NCBI GenBank assembly: GCA_029204225.1
Contig: CM055108.1
Span: 11,255,782 to 11,319,781 of the forward strand
Source: Diphasiastrum complanatum
Lineage: Eukaryota; Streptophyta; Lycopodiopsida; Lycopodiales; Lycopodiaceae
Reading direction: 5' to 3'
Length of the DNA stretch: 64,000 nucleotides
Shown here: positions 47,588 to 58,109 of the stretch, one piece after another
Position numbering within the stretch: position 1 is the first letter of the stretch
How the letters are laid out: each line of letters starts with the position of its first letter
The notes under the pieces: generated by a model
Databases searched by the model: none
What the model saw: the letters and a program-made list of their open reading frames with translations, nothing else
Told to the model about the DNA's origin: nothing
Translations under genes and position numbers: made by a program

Positions 47588-48059
47588 CTGCAAAAAGTAC
47601 ATAACAAAATTTCAGCAACCACAAAAGATGTAGAGCTGAAAGATTAAAAAGCTTGTCCAAATTTTGGCTAATGGGCAAACTTTGGAAGACTATAGGTAGC
47701 AAACTTGCAATCTCTCATCCAAGGAGGGAAAGCACTATTGCTACTGCTTCTTATAGAAAATTAGTATGGATACTATCCAATTGCAGACCTTTTAAGCACA
47801 ACATTTGTCAAATATCAAACCATCAACTCAAAGTAGAAAAATAACATTTTTAATAATGCAAAAATTCATTACAAAATCACATGTGACTACTTGACTTAAA
47901 GGTCAAAAAACTCATCTTAATAATAATTTGGATGTCGCAAAGGTGATTGTTGCCAATATGACCACGAAAAGAACTAAACGGAAAAACTAAAAAAAACACA
48001 ATAAACATATAAAAGCTTTTCGATTGTGGGAATAGAGAGAGCACCAAACAAGTGTTAAT
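47588..48059. other. Intron sequence upstream of exon A
   Basis: Runs from the exon A acceptor to the Copia LTR. The expected N-terminal exon of the RCC1-repeat gene was looked for here and not seen. Confidence 0.45.
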
Positions 48060-48660
48060 AATCACCAATCTTTTGAGGAGACATCAAGTAGGTCAGAATG
48101 ATCGAATGCTTCTCTGTTCTATTGTAATCTGATTACATTCTCTTATAATTTTGTTATATTCTGATACAACAATGTTTATTCTGTTATGTTTGTCTACGAA
48201 ATCAATCTAACAAATTTTGATGATTTCAAAGTTAGAATCACTTAGAATTCGAACGTGGCAATAGTCGCAATAGTTTTGTTCGAATTTGATAGACATAGTC
48301 ATACATTAGGAGAAGGATTATTCCGCAGAGTTTGATAGTGCATCTATCGAGGAATCCATTTCTCTATCGAGCATTCTTTCCTTGTTCCAACATGGTATCA
48401 GAGCAATAATTTCTGGTATCGGATCATTTTCTATTGATTACCAATTAAATCGTTGCTTCCATGCAAGGCTGCACAAAAGCTATGGAAGTGTTACTTCTTT
48501 CATTCTCAATTTACGTAAATCAAAAACCCATAGATTTAACACTTGGAGCTCAAATCCCTTCAAAGGTGAAATGAAATTTCCTTATAGTTCAATATTGAAC
48601 AAACTTCCTACACTTGCAAAACTAGTATAAAAGGAGGTATGCATTTGTAAGTCACGAATG
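48060..48660 (+). mobile_element. Copia 5' LTR, primer-binding site and leader fragment
   Basis: The LTR ends ..TTCCTTGTTCCAACA at 48392 and is followed directly by TGGTATCAGAGC. The LTR start could not be fixed (about 48.06 kb is a guess). After about 260 bp of leader the element stops; no gag or pol follows. Confidence 0.6.
48393..48404 (+). promoter_or_regulatory. Primer-binding site (initiator Met-tRNA)
   Basis: TGGTATCAGAGC, a perfect match to the plant initiator Met-tRNA primer-binding consensus, right after the LTR end CA. Confidence 0.85.
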
Positions 48661-48808
48661 CTTCCATAATGCACCAAATTGGATTGCATTCTCATAAAAT
48701 ATCATCAAATGAAGAACTTAGATTATCCTAATTGAAAAACATGTGGTCATGCTCACATTAAGTTACTGAATAGCTTAATGGCATATTATGGCATTGATAC
48801 AATAGATC

Positions 48809-48895
48809 CTAAGTTGCATCGGAATGGCATTCCGGAAGCATTATGCATAGCATTCCGGAATGTAGCGATCTGGAACATCGGAACTTCAAAAAAAT
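48809..48895. repeat. hAT-like subterminal repeat (CTAAGTTRCATYGGAA type), copy 2
   Basis: CCTAAGTTGCATCGGAATGG, then two GCATTCCGGAATG palindromes and GAACATCGGAAC, in the same order as 5853-5945. GATGCATCTATG near 49029-49040 resembles the right end of element D and might be its partner, but flanking duplications do not match. Confidence 0.5.
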
Positions 48896-49285
48896 ATAAA
48901 AAAATAGAATAGAACAAACCTTCAATTTGTTTTTTACAGCCATTTGAACCCGAGTAGGAGACCCACAAACTAGGAGCAATAATAGGTTTCAAAATCTAGG
49001 GAATTCTATTGTACACAACGCAATGATGCATCTATGCCAAGTTAGTGACTTCTTGTCATGCCTTCTCAGTGATACTGATATCAAAGCCAAAGCTTGCATG
49101 TCAAAAGCATTGAGGAAGGAGTGCCCAAGAATGACATGGTACTCTTGATCTTACCTCTAGAAACTTTTCTCCACATCTTTGATAAGATGGGTGGGATATC
49201 TACCAAAAGTTCACTCTATTTTGAACATGAACATTAAGAAATATCTTTGAAAGGCTCATTTGCAATGTTCCAAAAGAGCACCCTA
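48896..49285. other. No recognised gene
   Basis: Mixed sequence between the hAT-like repeat and a LINE fragment. It may be LINE linker sequence too decayed to recognise. Confidence 0.4.
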
Positions 49286-49289
49286 CTTT

Positions 49290-49800
49290 TTTCGCACCTC
49301 ACTCCATCGTGAGACAACTGAAACCAGGAGACTTATTGACCTTTACTATAGTTCCACAACACGTGCATTCTAGCATGAGTTTATCACACATGCTCATTAA
49401 ATTTGGACAAAATATGCCACTACCTTATACAAGGCCCCTTATACCATTCCCATTACTCTCGCCAATGCCTACAAAGTTTTCTTTATTCAACTCTTTCATG
49501 GTCAGTGAAGCTATTGATAAGCTTATATATAATCGAGCCCGTGCTTGTGAGAACCTTGAATCCGAACTCCATATCCATGCAACTGACATTGTTTCCCCTT
49601 TACTTGTTGACCTCCTCAATAGCATTGTCGTATTCACTCCATTGTGGTGCACGAATATCATCCATTTAGTACATAAGAGTGGTATCCCCATGAAATTGGA
49701 AAGCTATTATACCATCACGATTGGACATATCATAGCCATGCTCTATGAAACTATCCTACAAACACCACTGAGCTGAGAGGATGAGACCAGACGATTTTAT
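49290..49800 (+). mobile_element. LINE 7 RT fragment
   Basis: A 155-codon frame aligning with the RT N-terminus of LINE 5: PTKFSLFNSFMVSEAIDKL, LESELHIHATDIVSPLLVDL, WCTNIIHLVHKSG and ITIGHIIAMLYETILQTPLS, then a stop and decayed RLHAMG. It ends against the LTR of the Copia element at about 49800, which probably truncated it. Confidence 0.75.
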
Positions 49801-49892
49801 ACAATAGTAGAAATAGTAATGGCCCCTATAATAGCACGCAAGCATGGCCATACTCACACTAAGGGGTCTCAAATAAACATTAATTCCTAACA
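49800..49892 (-). repeat. Copia 2 3' LTR, truncated
   Basis: The minus strand begins TGTTAGGAATTAATGTTTA. AGTAATGGCCCCTATAATAG matches the end of the solo LTR (63835-63855). The remainder is missing at the LINE 7 border. Confidence 0.75.
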
Positions 49893-49905
49893 CTCCCCCT
49901 CAATG
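49893..49905 (-). promoter_or_regulatory. Copia 2 polypurine tract
   Basis: CATTGAGGGGGAG on the minus strand, directly before the LTR start TGTTAG. Confidence 0.75.
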
Positions 49906-50033
49906 TTTACTTTGTTATCTATTACTCCTAGAAGTTCTCTAAACTTCTGAAATTTTTCTTTGCCAAGTCCTTTGGTAAAGATATCTGCAACTTGCTCTTC
50001 TGTAGGACAATAGATAAGCTCCATTTCACCACT

Positions 50034-50369
50034 CTAAATCTTCTCTCCGATGAAGTGTTGTAGAATCCTTCGTAACCATATTGCTTCACTTGCCGCACTA
50101 GTAGTAACTCGGTATTCTGCCTCTGTAGATGATAATGTGATAGTAGGCTCCTTCTTTGAACTCAAGGAGATAGCACCAGAACCAAGACAAAAAACATAAC
50201 CTATAGTAGATCTTCGGTCTTCCGCATCTCCAGCCCAATCAGCATCCACATATCCATGTAACTTCAAATCATCATGTCTCCCATAGAGAATACCAAACCT
50301 CAAAGTACCCTGGATATATCTAAGTATCCGCTTAGCAGCTCTCCAATGAATTTGCTTAGGCTTAGCCAT
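50034..50369 (-). pseudogene. Copia 2 RNase H
   Basis: RAAKRILRYIQGTLRFGILY, GYVDADWAGDAEDRRSTIGY, and LSSTEAEYRVTTSAASEAIW with LRRILQ. This is a typical Copia RNase H with D, E and D present. The domain is open, but a stop and frameshift separate it from RT. Confidence 0.88.
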
Positions 50370-50507
50370 AAACTAACTAACCATACTCACAGCATACGCA
50401 ATATTTGGTCTCGGAGTAGTTAGATAGATTCAGCTTCAACAAGCTTTCCATATAGCGTCTCATCTACATCGTGATCCTCCTCAGCTTTAGTAAGCTTACA
50501 TCCACTA

Positions 50508-51499
50508 TCATATGGTGTAGAAATTAGGCTTGCACTCTGACATATTAAACTTTTCAAGAATTTCATGAGCATACTTAGATTGAGAAATAAATAGCCCTTG
50601 TGCTACTCTCCATGCCTCAATCCCAAGAAAATATTGTAGTGAACCAAGATCTTTCATGTCAAACTCCGATGAGAGATCTTTCTTGATACTCTGAATCATA
50701 CTATGATCTGATCTTGTAATAATGAGATCATCCACGTATATCACTACAATTACAATATGACCATCCTTGATCAAAACATAAAGTGTATGCTCTGAACTAC
50801 TCCTCTAAAAGCCATACTCCTCAAAGTATGTTTCAATCCTCGTGTACCATGCCTTGGGTGCCTGCTTAAGTCCATATAATGCCTTGTCCAACTTCCTAAC
50901 CTTATCTTCATGTCCTGCTACTATGTATCCCTCTGGCTGCTCCATGTAGACTTCCTCCTCTAGAAATCCATTCAAGAATGCACTCTTCACATCCATTTGT
51001 TGAATATCCCATCCAAACTAAGCTGCAAATGATAAAGTTGTCCTCATAGTAGTAGACTTGGCAGCTGGTGCAAAAGTTTCTTCATAGTCAATCCCTTCCT
51101 GTTGAGCATAACCTTTTTGCCACCAATCTTGCCCTATTGTTCATCTATAGAACCATCTGATTTGTACTTAGTTATATAGACCCACTTGCATCCAATGGCC
51201 TTTTTACTTATAGGTAACAGAACAGGTATCCAAGTCTTGTTCTTCATGATTGAGTCATACTCCTCATCCATAGCTTTCCTCCAAATATCCTCTTTTTCAG
51301 CCTCTCTAAAAGTAGATGAATCCTTAGTTTCCAACCCCCGTATGTGCAAAATGTACATCCCCATCTTCGTGATTATCTTCATGTCGATCTTGATCTTCAT
51401 GATGATCCTCCTATCGATCCTAATCTTCATGTTGCTTTTCAAGCCTAGCCGATCTCCTAGTTCCATGCGTACTAGACTCTCCATGTTCCCTAATAACAT
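50508..51499 (-). pseudogene. Copia 2 reverse transcriptase, broken
   Basis: In order on the minus strand: EEYDSIMKNKTWIPV with CKWVYITKYKSDGSI (51134-51300), a gap with stops, [20 protein letters not shown] and [12 protein letters not shown] (50805-50996), then a stop. VIYVDDLIITRS with catalytic YVDD and FDMKDLGSLQYFLGIE follow (50508-50774). Three interruptions. Confidence 0.88.
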
Positions 51500-51623
51500 A
51501 CTCTCCCCCTTTGTCTAACAGAGTATCTTGACTTGTCTATCTGTTCCTATCTTAAACCATGTGAAATACTTGAACCCTTCACCCTTATTCTTGAGAAGAT
51601 AGATCCATGTCTTCCTAGAATAG

Positions 51624-51944
51624 TCATCCACCACCATGAAGTAACTTGCTCCCCCATAAGACTGAGCTCTCACACAAATCCATATGAACAAGTTCTAGAA
51701 CATTTTTCGCCCTGAATGTACTAGACAAAAATTTCTTCATATGATGCTTGCCTAAGACACAACCTTCAAAAACGTTGTGATCAAAAAGAACTTGAGGAAA
51801 ACCTGTAACCATGTTGTATTTCCTCAAGACTTGTAGACTTTTGTAATTCAGATGTCCAAACCTTGCGTGCCATAACTTACGCAATGATCCAATATCCGCA
51901 ACACTTGCATGATCATCCACCACCCGAGCCTGAAGTATGTACAA
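51624..51944 (-). pseudogene. Copia 2 pre-integrase and integrase start
   Basis: LWHARFGHLNYKSLQVLRKY with CVLGKHHMKKF is the H..H..C..C pre-integrase finger. The integrase core starts at ELVHMDLCES, but most of the core is missing (51530-51624 is decayed). Confidence 0.82.
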
Positions 51945-51999
51945 CCGTCCTGCAAGTATGCCCTCAGCTACTACTTCATTATCCTTCCTCTTGATGAGA

Positions 52000-52645
52000 C
52001 ACCGCTCTTCATCAAACTAAACCACCATGTGTTGCTTCGTAATAGTTGATACTGAGAGTAAGTTTTACTTGATTCCTGGTACATAAAGCACGTCCTTTAT
52101 GTCTCTAATCTTCCCATAAGGTAGTTGAACCTGTACTTTTCCAACTCCTTTATATTATATGTGTAGTTATCGCCCCAACTTCACATTTGACCCATCATCT
52201 AATTTTTGAAAATTAGATAGCCACTCCCGCGTAGGTGTCATATGCTTCGAAGCTCCTGAATCAATAAACCAACAATCTTCTTCCTTCGAGAAGCCACCAC
52301 CAGAAGATGTTGATGCCGAAAACAACTCATAGTCCTCAAGATCCAAAGCACTTAATTTTGTATTAGATGCTTCTTCTTCTTCAATAAAATTCCCATCCTG
52401 CTTCTTCTTGAACTTGTTGTTCCAGTACTCCTTTGCATAATGCCCTGATTTGCCACAAACAAAGCAGTTTCCCTTTCGAACTACTTTCTTTCCATCTTTT
52501 GATCGATATGATTGATTCTCCTCCGTATCATGCTGCTTCTTCTTCTTTATCCCTAACCCTTCTTGGAACTTTGCTCTTGCTTCTTCGCCAGGAATGCTTG
52601 TTCTTTGACATCGTCCCTGTTGACAATATTTTGTTGTGTCATTTC
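52000..52645 (-). pseudogene. Copia 2 protease and gag zinc knuckle
   Basis: FIDSGASKHMTPT (near 52233-52275) is the Copia aspartic protease active site. Upstream, NCFVCGKSGHYAK (near 52430-52470) is a CX2CX4H knuckle whose last Cys is replaced by Tyr. Several stops. Confidence 0.75.
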
Positions 52646-52648
52646 TTC

Positions 52649-52984
52649 CTATAGTAAGACGGCATTCAACTCATCAAAAGAAGGCCTCCTCTCTCTTAAT
52701 GATAGCATCATTACAAAGTTCTGACAAGCCAAAGGTAGACTATTAAGTACAATGGATACTAAGACTGAATCTTGAACACTTTCTCCAACCGCAATAAGTT
52801 GTCCTCTCAGATCTTTCACCCGAGTAAAGTAGTTTGTTACTGATTCACCCGTACCCATCTTCAATGTGTGTAGCTTATTAGTCAAGAACAAGATTCGTGA
52901 CTGATTTACCGTCTCACACAAGTTCTTCAGTATATTCCAAGCCTCCTTGAGTCCAGCAGCAAATCTGATGTGAGGAATGATCAT
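52649..52984 (-). pseudogene. Copia 2 gag (UBN2-type)
   Basis: AWNILKNLCETVNQSRILFL, YFTRVKDLRGQLIAVGESVQ and VLNSLPLACQNFVMML match the Copia gag pattern. The N-terminal part is frameshifted beyond 52984. Confidence 0.8.
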
Positions 52985-52999
52985 ATCTCTAACTGAGAA

Positions 53000-53457
53000 G
53001 TTAATGATATGATGAGCTTTTCTTCTAAGTCTTTGATACTCTCACAACTCTGTCAGTATTAGGAGGTACTTCGACACCTGTGACAATTTCCCAATATTCT
53101 CGATCCTGGCGAATATTCTACATCTTGAACTTCCGTATACTGTAGTTTGTTCCATCTAGCTTGCTAGACTCCGGCAACACAGCGTCGTTCAATCCTGCCA
53201 TTGTCAAATAGTAATACCGATTTGTAATGACTTTCAATAACCTGAATTGCACCAATCACTTGCAACTCAACCAGCAAACAGATTCAGCTTAGCAAAAAGA
53301 TGCAGGTCAGTCTAGCGAACAGGTTGAGGTTCACTCCAACAAACAATTGCAGTCACAAGTCTATAGTTCAATGATCCAACGTACAGATTCAGAAGGCAGC
53401 GAACAAACCTTCAGTACAGTGATCAAACAGCCAGCTAACAGATCTGTAGACAGCAGT
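53000..53457 (-). other. Copia 2 gag start and leader
   Basis: Decayed gag N-terminus, then a leader with a recurring AACAGATTCAGC/GCGAACAGG motif every 20-40 bases. The same motif continues beyond Gypsy B at 58105-58250, which proves the two parts were once contiguous. Confidence 0.55.
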
Positions 53458-53462
53458 GAACA

Positions 53463-53916
53463 TGTTAGAGTCCAGTTACGACTCTATCATGACCTTGGCA
53501 CGGCCGGTCACCTGAGGGCCTGAGGCCAAGTATTGGCAAGGGCCAGTGATCGAGGAGGACATCAGTCCCAAGTTGGGACCGGTGCATCACGAGCAGTGAC
53601 CCAGTGTGGCCGCCTGACAAGTTGTCAGAGATGCGGTGTGTCTTGACCATCGGGACCCTAGCCGTCAGTGACGAGATGCTAGCCGGCAAGTAGTCCGGGT
53701 GACCAAGAGGGTCACAAGTCTTTGGCGGGGCACGGGGGTGGTACCCTATGAGTCACTCAGTATTCACAGGTCACAGGGGCTAGGCATGCCAAGTGGACTG
53801 ATCACCCACAGGTGGATGCCATGTGCCAGTTGACGGGAATAGCAGGAAGAACGACTCAAGGAGGGCGTGCCTATGGTTGGGAGGTTGATTCTACACACCG
53901 GCTTCTAGGATTCACG
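53463..53916 (+). repeat. Gypsy B 5' LTR, end deleted
   Basis: Near identical to 57628-58081. Similarity stops at GGATTCACG, after which gag-like sequence begins. U5 end and primer-binding site are lost. Confidence 0.85.
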
Positions 53917-54310
53917 TTGCTCTTCCATCACCACCACCCAACCCTGTGCTTAGTCCTGTCCATAATCCACCTACAATGGTTGTGCGTTCGCCTGCTGGTA
54001 CTTCCCCTTCTGTGCAAGCTCGCATGGATAGTGTGGAAAAGACCGTCGCAGAGATGCGAGCAATGATGGTAGCTGGTGGTTATGCGTCATTCTCGCAGTA
54101 TGCTCCACCTTATCCGTCTTCTGTTGTTCGTCCTATGTTACCTCCACCCTATCCAGAAGACAGATATTAAACCTACCCGTTTCGCTGGAAACACTCCCCA
54201 ACGCAAAACTGATATCGTAGATCAGTGGTTGCATAAGTGGGAGAAGTATTTTGATTTGAAACGGTCCCCAACTGATGATCTGATTACCGGTATACTGTTG
54301 AGATGCTAGA
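53917..54310 (+). pseudogene. Gypsy B gag remnant
   Basis: A Pro/Ser-rich stretch then MDSVEKTVAEMRAMMVAGGY and, in another frame, FAGNTPQRKTDIVDQWLHKW with EKYFDL, a Retrotrans_gag start. Most of gag is deleted between here and protease. Confidence 0.65.
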
Positions 54311-54560
54311 TGGTAAGGGAACAGAGGTTTGGGATGAAAGAATCTCTCGAGCGTCTTTGTCTATTTAGATGTATACCGAGAAGTTAGATTTTGAAATCAC
54401 TAAACTAGCTAAGTTTGATATTGTACTTGGTAAGCGGTGGCATGCAAGTAAGCAGCCCGCTATAGATTTTAAATCACATGTGTATAAGTTCGGGCATGAG
54501 GGTATGTCTCATGTCTTAAAGGGGGAGAGACCATCTGTTGAGGGTCCTCTTGTTACCTAT
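54300..54560 (+). pseudogene. Gypsy B protease C-terminal part
   Basis: GKGTEVWDERI, then [20 protein letters not shown] and [12 protein letters not shown], align with the protease end in Gypsy C ([20 protein letters not shown]). The DTGS active site is missing. Confidence 0.7.
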
Positions 54561-56035
54561 ATGCAAATAAAGAGAATGGAGATTCAGTATTTGTGGTTGT
54601 GTTATGTGAATGTTGATTCCAGTTTTGATTCTTATGTTGGTAATAATCAGATAAGCACACTCACTAATAAACCACAAGAAGCTTCATTTACTTTTGCATC
54701 CCTTAGTGCACATGTATTTGCATTACAGTCTAGATGTGACCCAGCAAGTGAGTTGGAGAAGTCCATCCGCACGCAGTTCAAACACGTGCTAATTAGAAAT
54801 ATGCCAGAGGGATTGCCGCCTAGTCGGAACGTTGATCATCGTATTGAGCTTGTTCCAGGGGCAAGTCCGGTATGTAGGCCTCCTTATAGGATGAGCCTAA
54901 AAGAGGAAGAGGAAGTCAGAAAGATGTTGGAGGAGTATCTCAAGTTGGGGTACATCCGTCCAAGTTATTCACCTTTCGCCTCTCCTATTTTACTTGTTAA
55001 GAAAAAGGATGGTAGTTTCTGGATGTGTGTAGATTACAGGGGATTGAATAAGATCATTGTAAAGCACAGGTATCCGATGCCCAGGATTGATGATCTACTG
55101 GATGCGTTGCAAGGTGCAACCATTTTCAGTAAGATAGATCTCAAAAGTGGATACCATCAAATACGGATTCGAGATGAAGACGTCCAGAAGACGGCCTTCC
55201 GAACCCGTTTCGGTCATTATGAATTTTGGGTTATGCCATTTGGGTTAACCAATGCCCCAGCCACGTTCATGATGCTCATGAACGATGTCTTGCGAGACTA
55301 TATGGGCAAGTTTGTCGTCGATTTTATTGACGATATATTGGTTTTAGTAAAGTGGTTGATGAGCATGAGATTCATCTCAAGACCGTTTTGGGCAAGTTAC
55401 AAGCTTCTATCTTGTATGCCAATGCTCAGAAGACAAAGTTGTGTAAGACTCGTGTTGAGTATTTGGGTCACGTAGTGACAGCTGAGGGTATTTCGGTTGA
55501 TCCAGCCAAGGTGGCTGTGGTTAAGAAGTGGCCGAGGCCTACCGATATACGCCAATTACAATCTTTCTTAGGCTTTTGTAAGTTCTACCGGCGGTTCGTT
55601 AGGAATTATTCCTGGATAGCTGCTCCTTTAACGGACCAGTTAAGGAAAAACAACATTGTGGTTCGATGGGATGCTAAAGCTCAGCAACGTTATGAAAACT
55701 TGAAGGAGTCTATGGCCACGGCTCCAGTTCTCAAGATTGTGGATACCCAGAAAGCTTTTGACCTAGAGACGGATGCAAGTGGCATTGCCGTAGGTGCAGT
55801 GTTGGGCCAAGAGAGTACACCAGTAGCCTTTGAAAGTAAGAAGTTGACACCAGCTCAACAGAGATATCCTACGCACGAGCAAGAGCTGTATGCGATTATA
55901 CATGCGCTCAAGGTGTGGAGACATTATTTATATGGCGCCGAGTTTTATGTGTACACAGATCATCATACTTTAAGGTATTTTTGCACTCAGCCAGATTTGA
56001 AGGGCCGCCAAGCTCGGTGGGCCGAGCTGATGTAG
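54560..56035 (+). pseudogene. Gypsy B reverse transcriptase and RNase H
   Basis: [92 protein letters not shown] and VDFIDDILV (catalytic FIDD in place of YIDD). A frameshift near 55345 is followed by the thumb and RNase H: LQSFLGFCKFYRRFVRNYS, FDLETDASGIAVGAVLGQES and TDHHTLRYFCTQPDLKGRQA. A TAG at 56033 stands where Gypsy A and C have Gln (ELMQ). Otherwise well preserved. Confidence 0.9.
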
Positions 56036-57606
56036 GAATTTCATTTGGAAATTCGCTTCCGAAGAGGGAAGGAAAATGTGGTCGCTGATGCACTATCTCG
56101 TATATTGCATCAGATGAGCTTTATTGTGGTTGCCAGTGGTCTCATGGAGGAGATTAAGAAGGCTCAAGAAAAGGACCCGCATTGTCAGCGTGTGTGGCCT
56201 AATGCGCGCAAGGTAGTCGACCAAACGGAAGAGTCAGTCGAGGCTGTCGCTTCCGTAGAGGCACACACCAGTACATATTTAACATACACCGTCAAGGATG
56301 GTATGTTATTGAGAAATGGAAAAGTTTTCGTGCCAGACGTGAAGGATCTTCGTCGTAAGATGCCATGATAGTCCCTGCGCAGGGCACCCTGGTATTGATA
56401 AGACCAGTGAGCTTTTGAGAAGGCATTATTTCTGGCCACGATTGCAACGGGATGTAAGAGAGTATGTCCAACGTTGCACGGCTTGTCAGGTGAACAAGGC
56501 CAAGAGAGTAAGTCCTCCGGGCTTGCTACATCCACTTGAGATACCTGCAGGAAGGTGGGAAAGCATCTCTATGGATTTGTTGGGCTACCCAAGACCCAAA
56601 ATGGATTCAATTCCGTTATGGTAGTGGTAGACAGGTTTTCCAAGATGGCTCATTTCATCGCAACGACCAAGAAGGTCACAGCTCCGCAAGTGGCTGAGTT
56701 GTTTATTCAGAATATTGTCAGGTTCATGGTCTTCCGAAGTCCATAGTTTCTGACAGGGATCCCAAGTTTAAAGGAAATTTCTGGATTGAGGTGTTCGCCA
56801 AGTTGGGAACACAGTTGCGGATGAGTAGCTCTGAGCATCCTCAGACGGATGGCCAGACAGAGCGAGTGAATCAGATCTTGGAAGATATGCTTAGGGCATA
56901 TGTGAGTATTACGCAAACAGACTGGGTAAAGCATTTACCGCTATTGGAGTTCGCGTACAATGATAAGAGACATGCGTCCACTGGATTGAGTCCATTTGAG
57001 CTCAATTATGGTTTCAGGCCACTGAGTCCTGCAATCATAGGGATTCCGCATAGGGTACCTAGTGCTGTAGAGTTTTTGGCTCAGATGCAGCAGAAGCTAG
57101 AGTTGGCACGAGATAACTTGTCCAAAGCTGTAGCTAGGGCAGAGAGTTATGCTTGTGAGAACCGTACCTATCGGGAATTTGAGAATGGAGATTGGGTGTA
57201 TTTACTAGTCCCTTCGAAGTCGAAGGTGCTACGCACAGGAAAGTGCACCAAGTTATCTCCTAGGTATTGTGGACCATGGTTGATTATTAAGAAGGTGAGC
57301 CATGTAGCTTATAAGCTACAGCTACCTGTTGGATGCAAGGTGCATCCAGTATTCCATGTTACCAAACTGAAGAAATGTTTGCACGATGGCGATAGCCTGG
57401 TGGAAGGTCTAATGTCTCTTGAGGAGAAAGACACCACAGGTTATGGGCCAGACAGAATCCTAGATCGAAGGGAGCGACGATTGCGGAATCGTCTCCTTCA
57501 AGAGTATCTAGTAACCTGGAAAGGGCATCCGTTGTCAGATGCTTACTGGGAGACGCGACAGGCGTTGCAGAAGTCTTACCCAAAGTTTGTCAGCGAGGAC
57601 CGATGA
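56036..57606 (+). pseudogene. Gypsy B integrase and chromodomain-like end
   Basis: ENVVADALSRILHQMSF closes RNase H. After frameshifts near 56368, 56600 and 56735 come RRHYFWPRLQRDVREYVQRC (zinc finger), VVVDRFSKMAHFIATTKKV, SEHPQTDGQTERVNQILEDM (catalytic Glu) and LLEFAYNDKRHASTGLSPFE. Then RYCGPWLIIKKVSHVAYKLQ (GPY/F-like), HPVFHVTKLKK and RERRLRNRLLQEYLVTWKGH, a degenerate chromodomain. Stop at 57604 next to the purine tract. Confidence 0.88.
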
Positions 57607-57612
57607 CTTGCC

Positions 57613-57627
57613 AGAGGAGGGAAGGAT
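57613..57627 (+). promoter_or_regulatory. Gypsy B polypurine tract
   Basis: AGAGGAGGGAAGGAT directly before the 3' LTR start TGTTAGAG. Confidence 0.8.
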
Positions 57628-58104
57628 TGTTAGAGTCCAGTTACGACTCTATCATGACCTTGGCACGGCCGGTCACCTGAGGGCCTGAGGCCAAGTATTG
57701 GCAAGGGCCAGTGAGCGAGGAGGACATCAGTCCCAAGTTGGGACCGGTGCGTCACGAGCAGTGACCCGGTGTGGCCGCCTGACAAGTTGTCAGAGATGCG
57801 GTGTGTCTTGACCGTCGGACCTAGCCGTCGGTGACGAGATGCTAGCCGGCAAGTAGTCGGGGTGACCAAGAGGGTCACAGGTCTTCGGCGGAGGACGGGG
57901 GTGGTACCCTATGAGTCACTCAGTATTCACAGGTCACAGGGGCTAGGCATGCCAAGTGGACTGATCACCCACAGGTGGATGCCATGTGCCAATTGACGGG
58001 AATAGCAGGTAGAAGGACTCAAGGAGGGGGTAACTATGGTTGGGAGGTTGATTCTACACACCGGCTTCTAGGATTCACGAGCTTGGAGAAACTGGCTTGT
58101 GACA
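57628..58104 (+). repeat. Gypsy B 3' LTR
   Basis: 477 bp, TGTTAGAG to TTGTGACA, followed by the target duplication GAACA. Contains CCTGACAAGTTGTCAG, a short hairpin, near 57778. Confidence 0.88.
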
Positions 58105-58109
58105 GAACA

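Larger units (their letters stand above)
53463..58104 (+). mobile_element. Gypsy element B, complete-ended
   Basis: Flanked by perfect 5-bp target duplications GAACA (53458-53462 and 58105-58109). Starts TGTTAGAG, ends TTGTGACA. Two LTRs share about 450 bp at roughly 97 percent by eye, and the left LTR lacks its last 25-30 bases and the PBS. pol runs protease, RT, RNase H, integrase and a chromodomain-like end, with frameshifts and a stop. Confidence 0.88.

Noticed and set aside
46385-46858. 157-codon ORF across element D
   Set aside because: It crosses the element boundary into the flanking target duplication and is low complexity; not conserved in element C.
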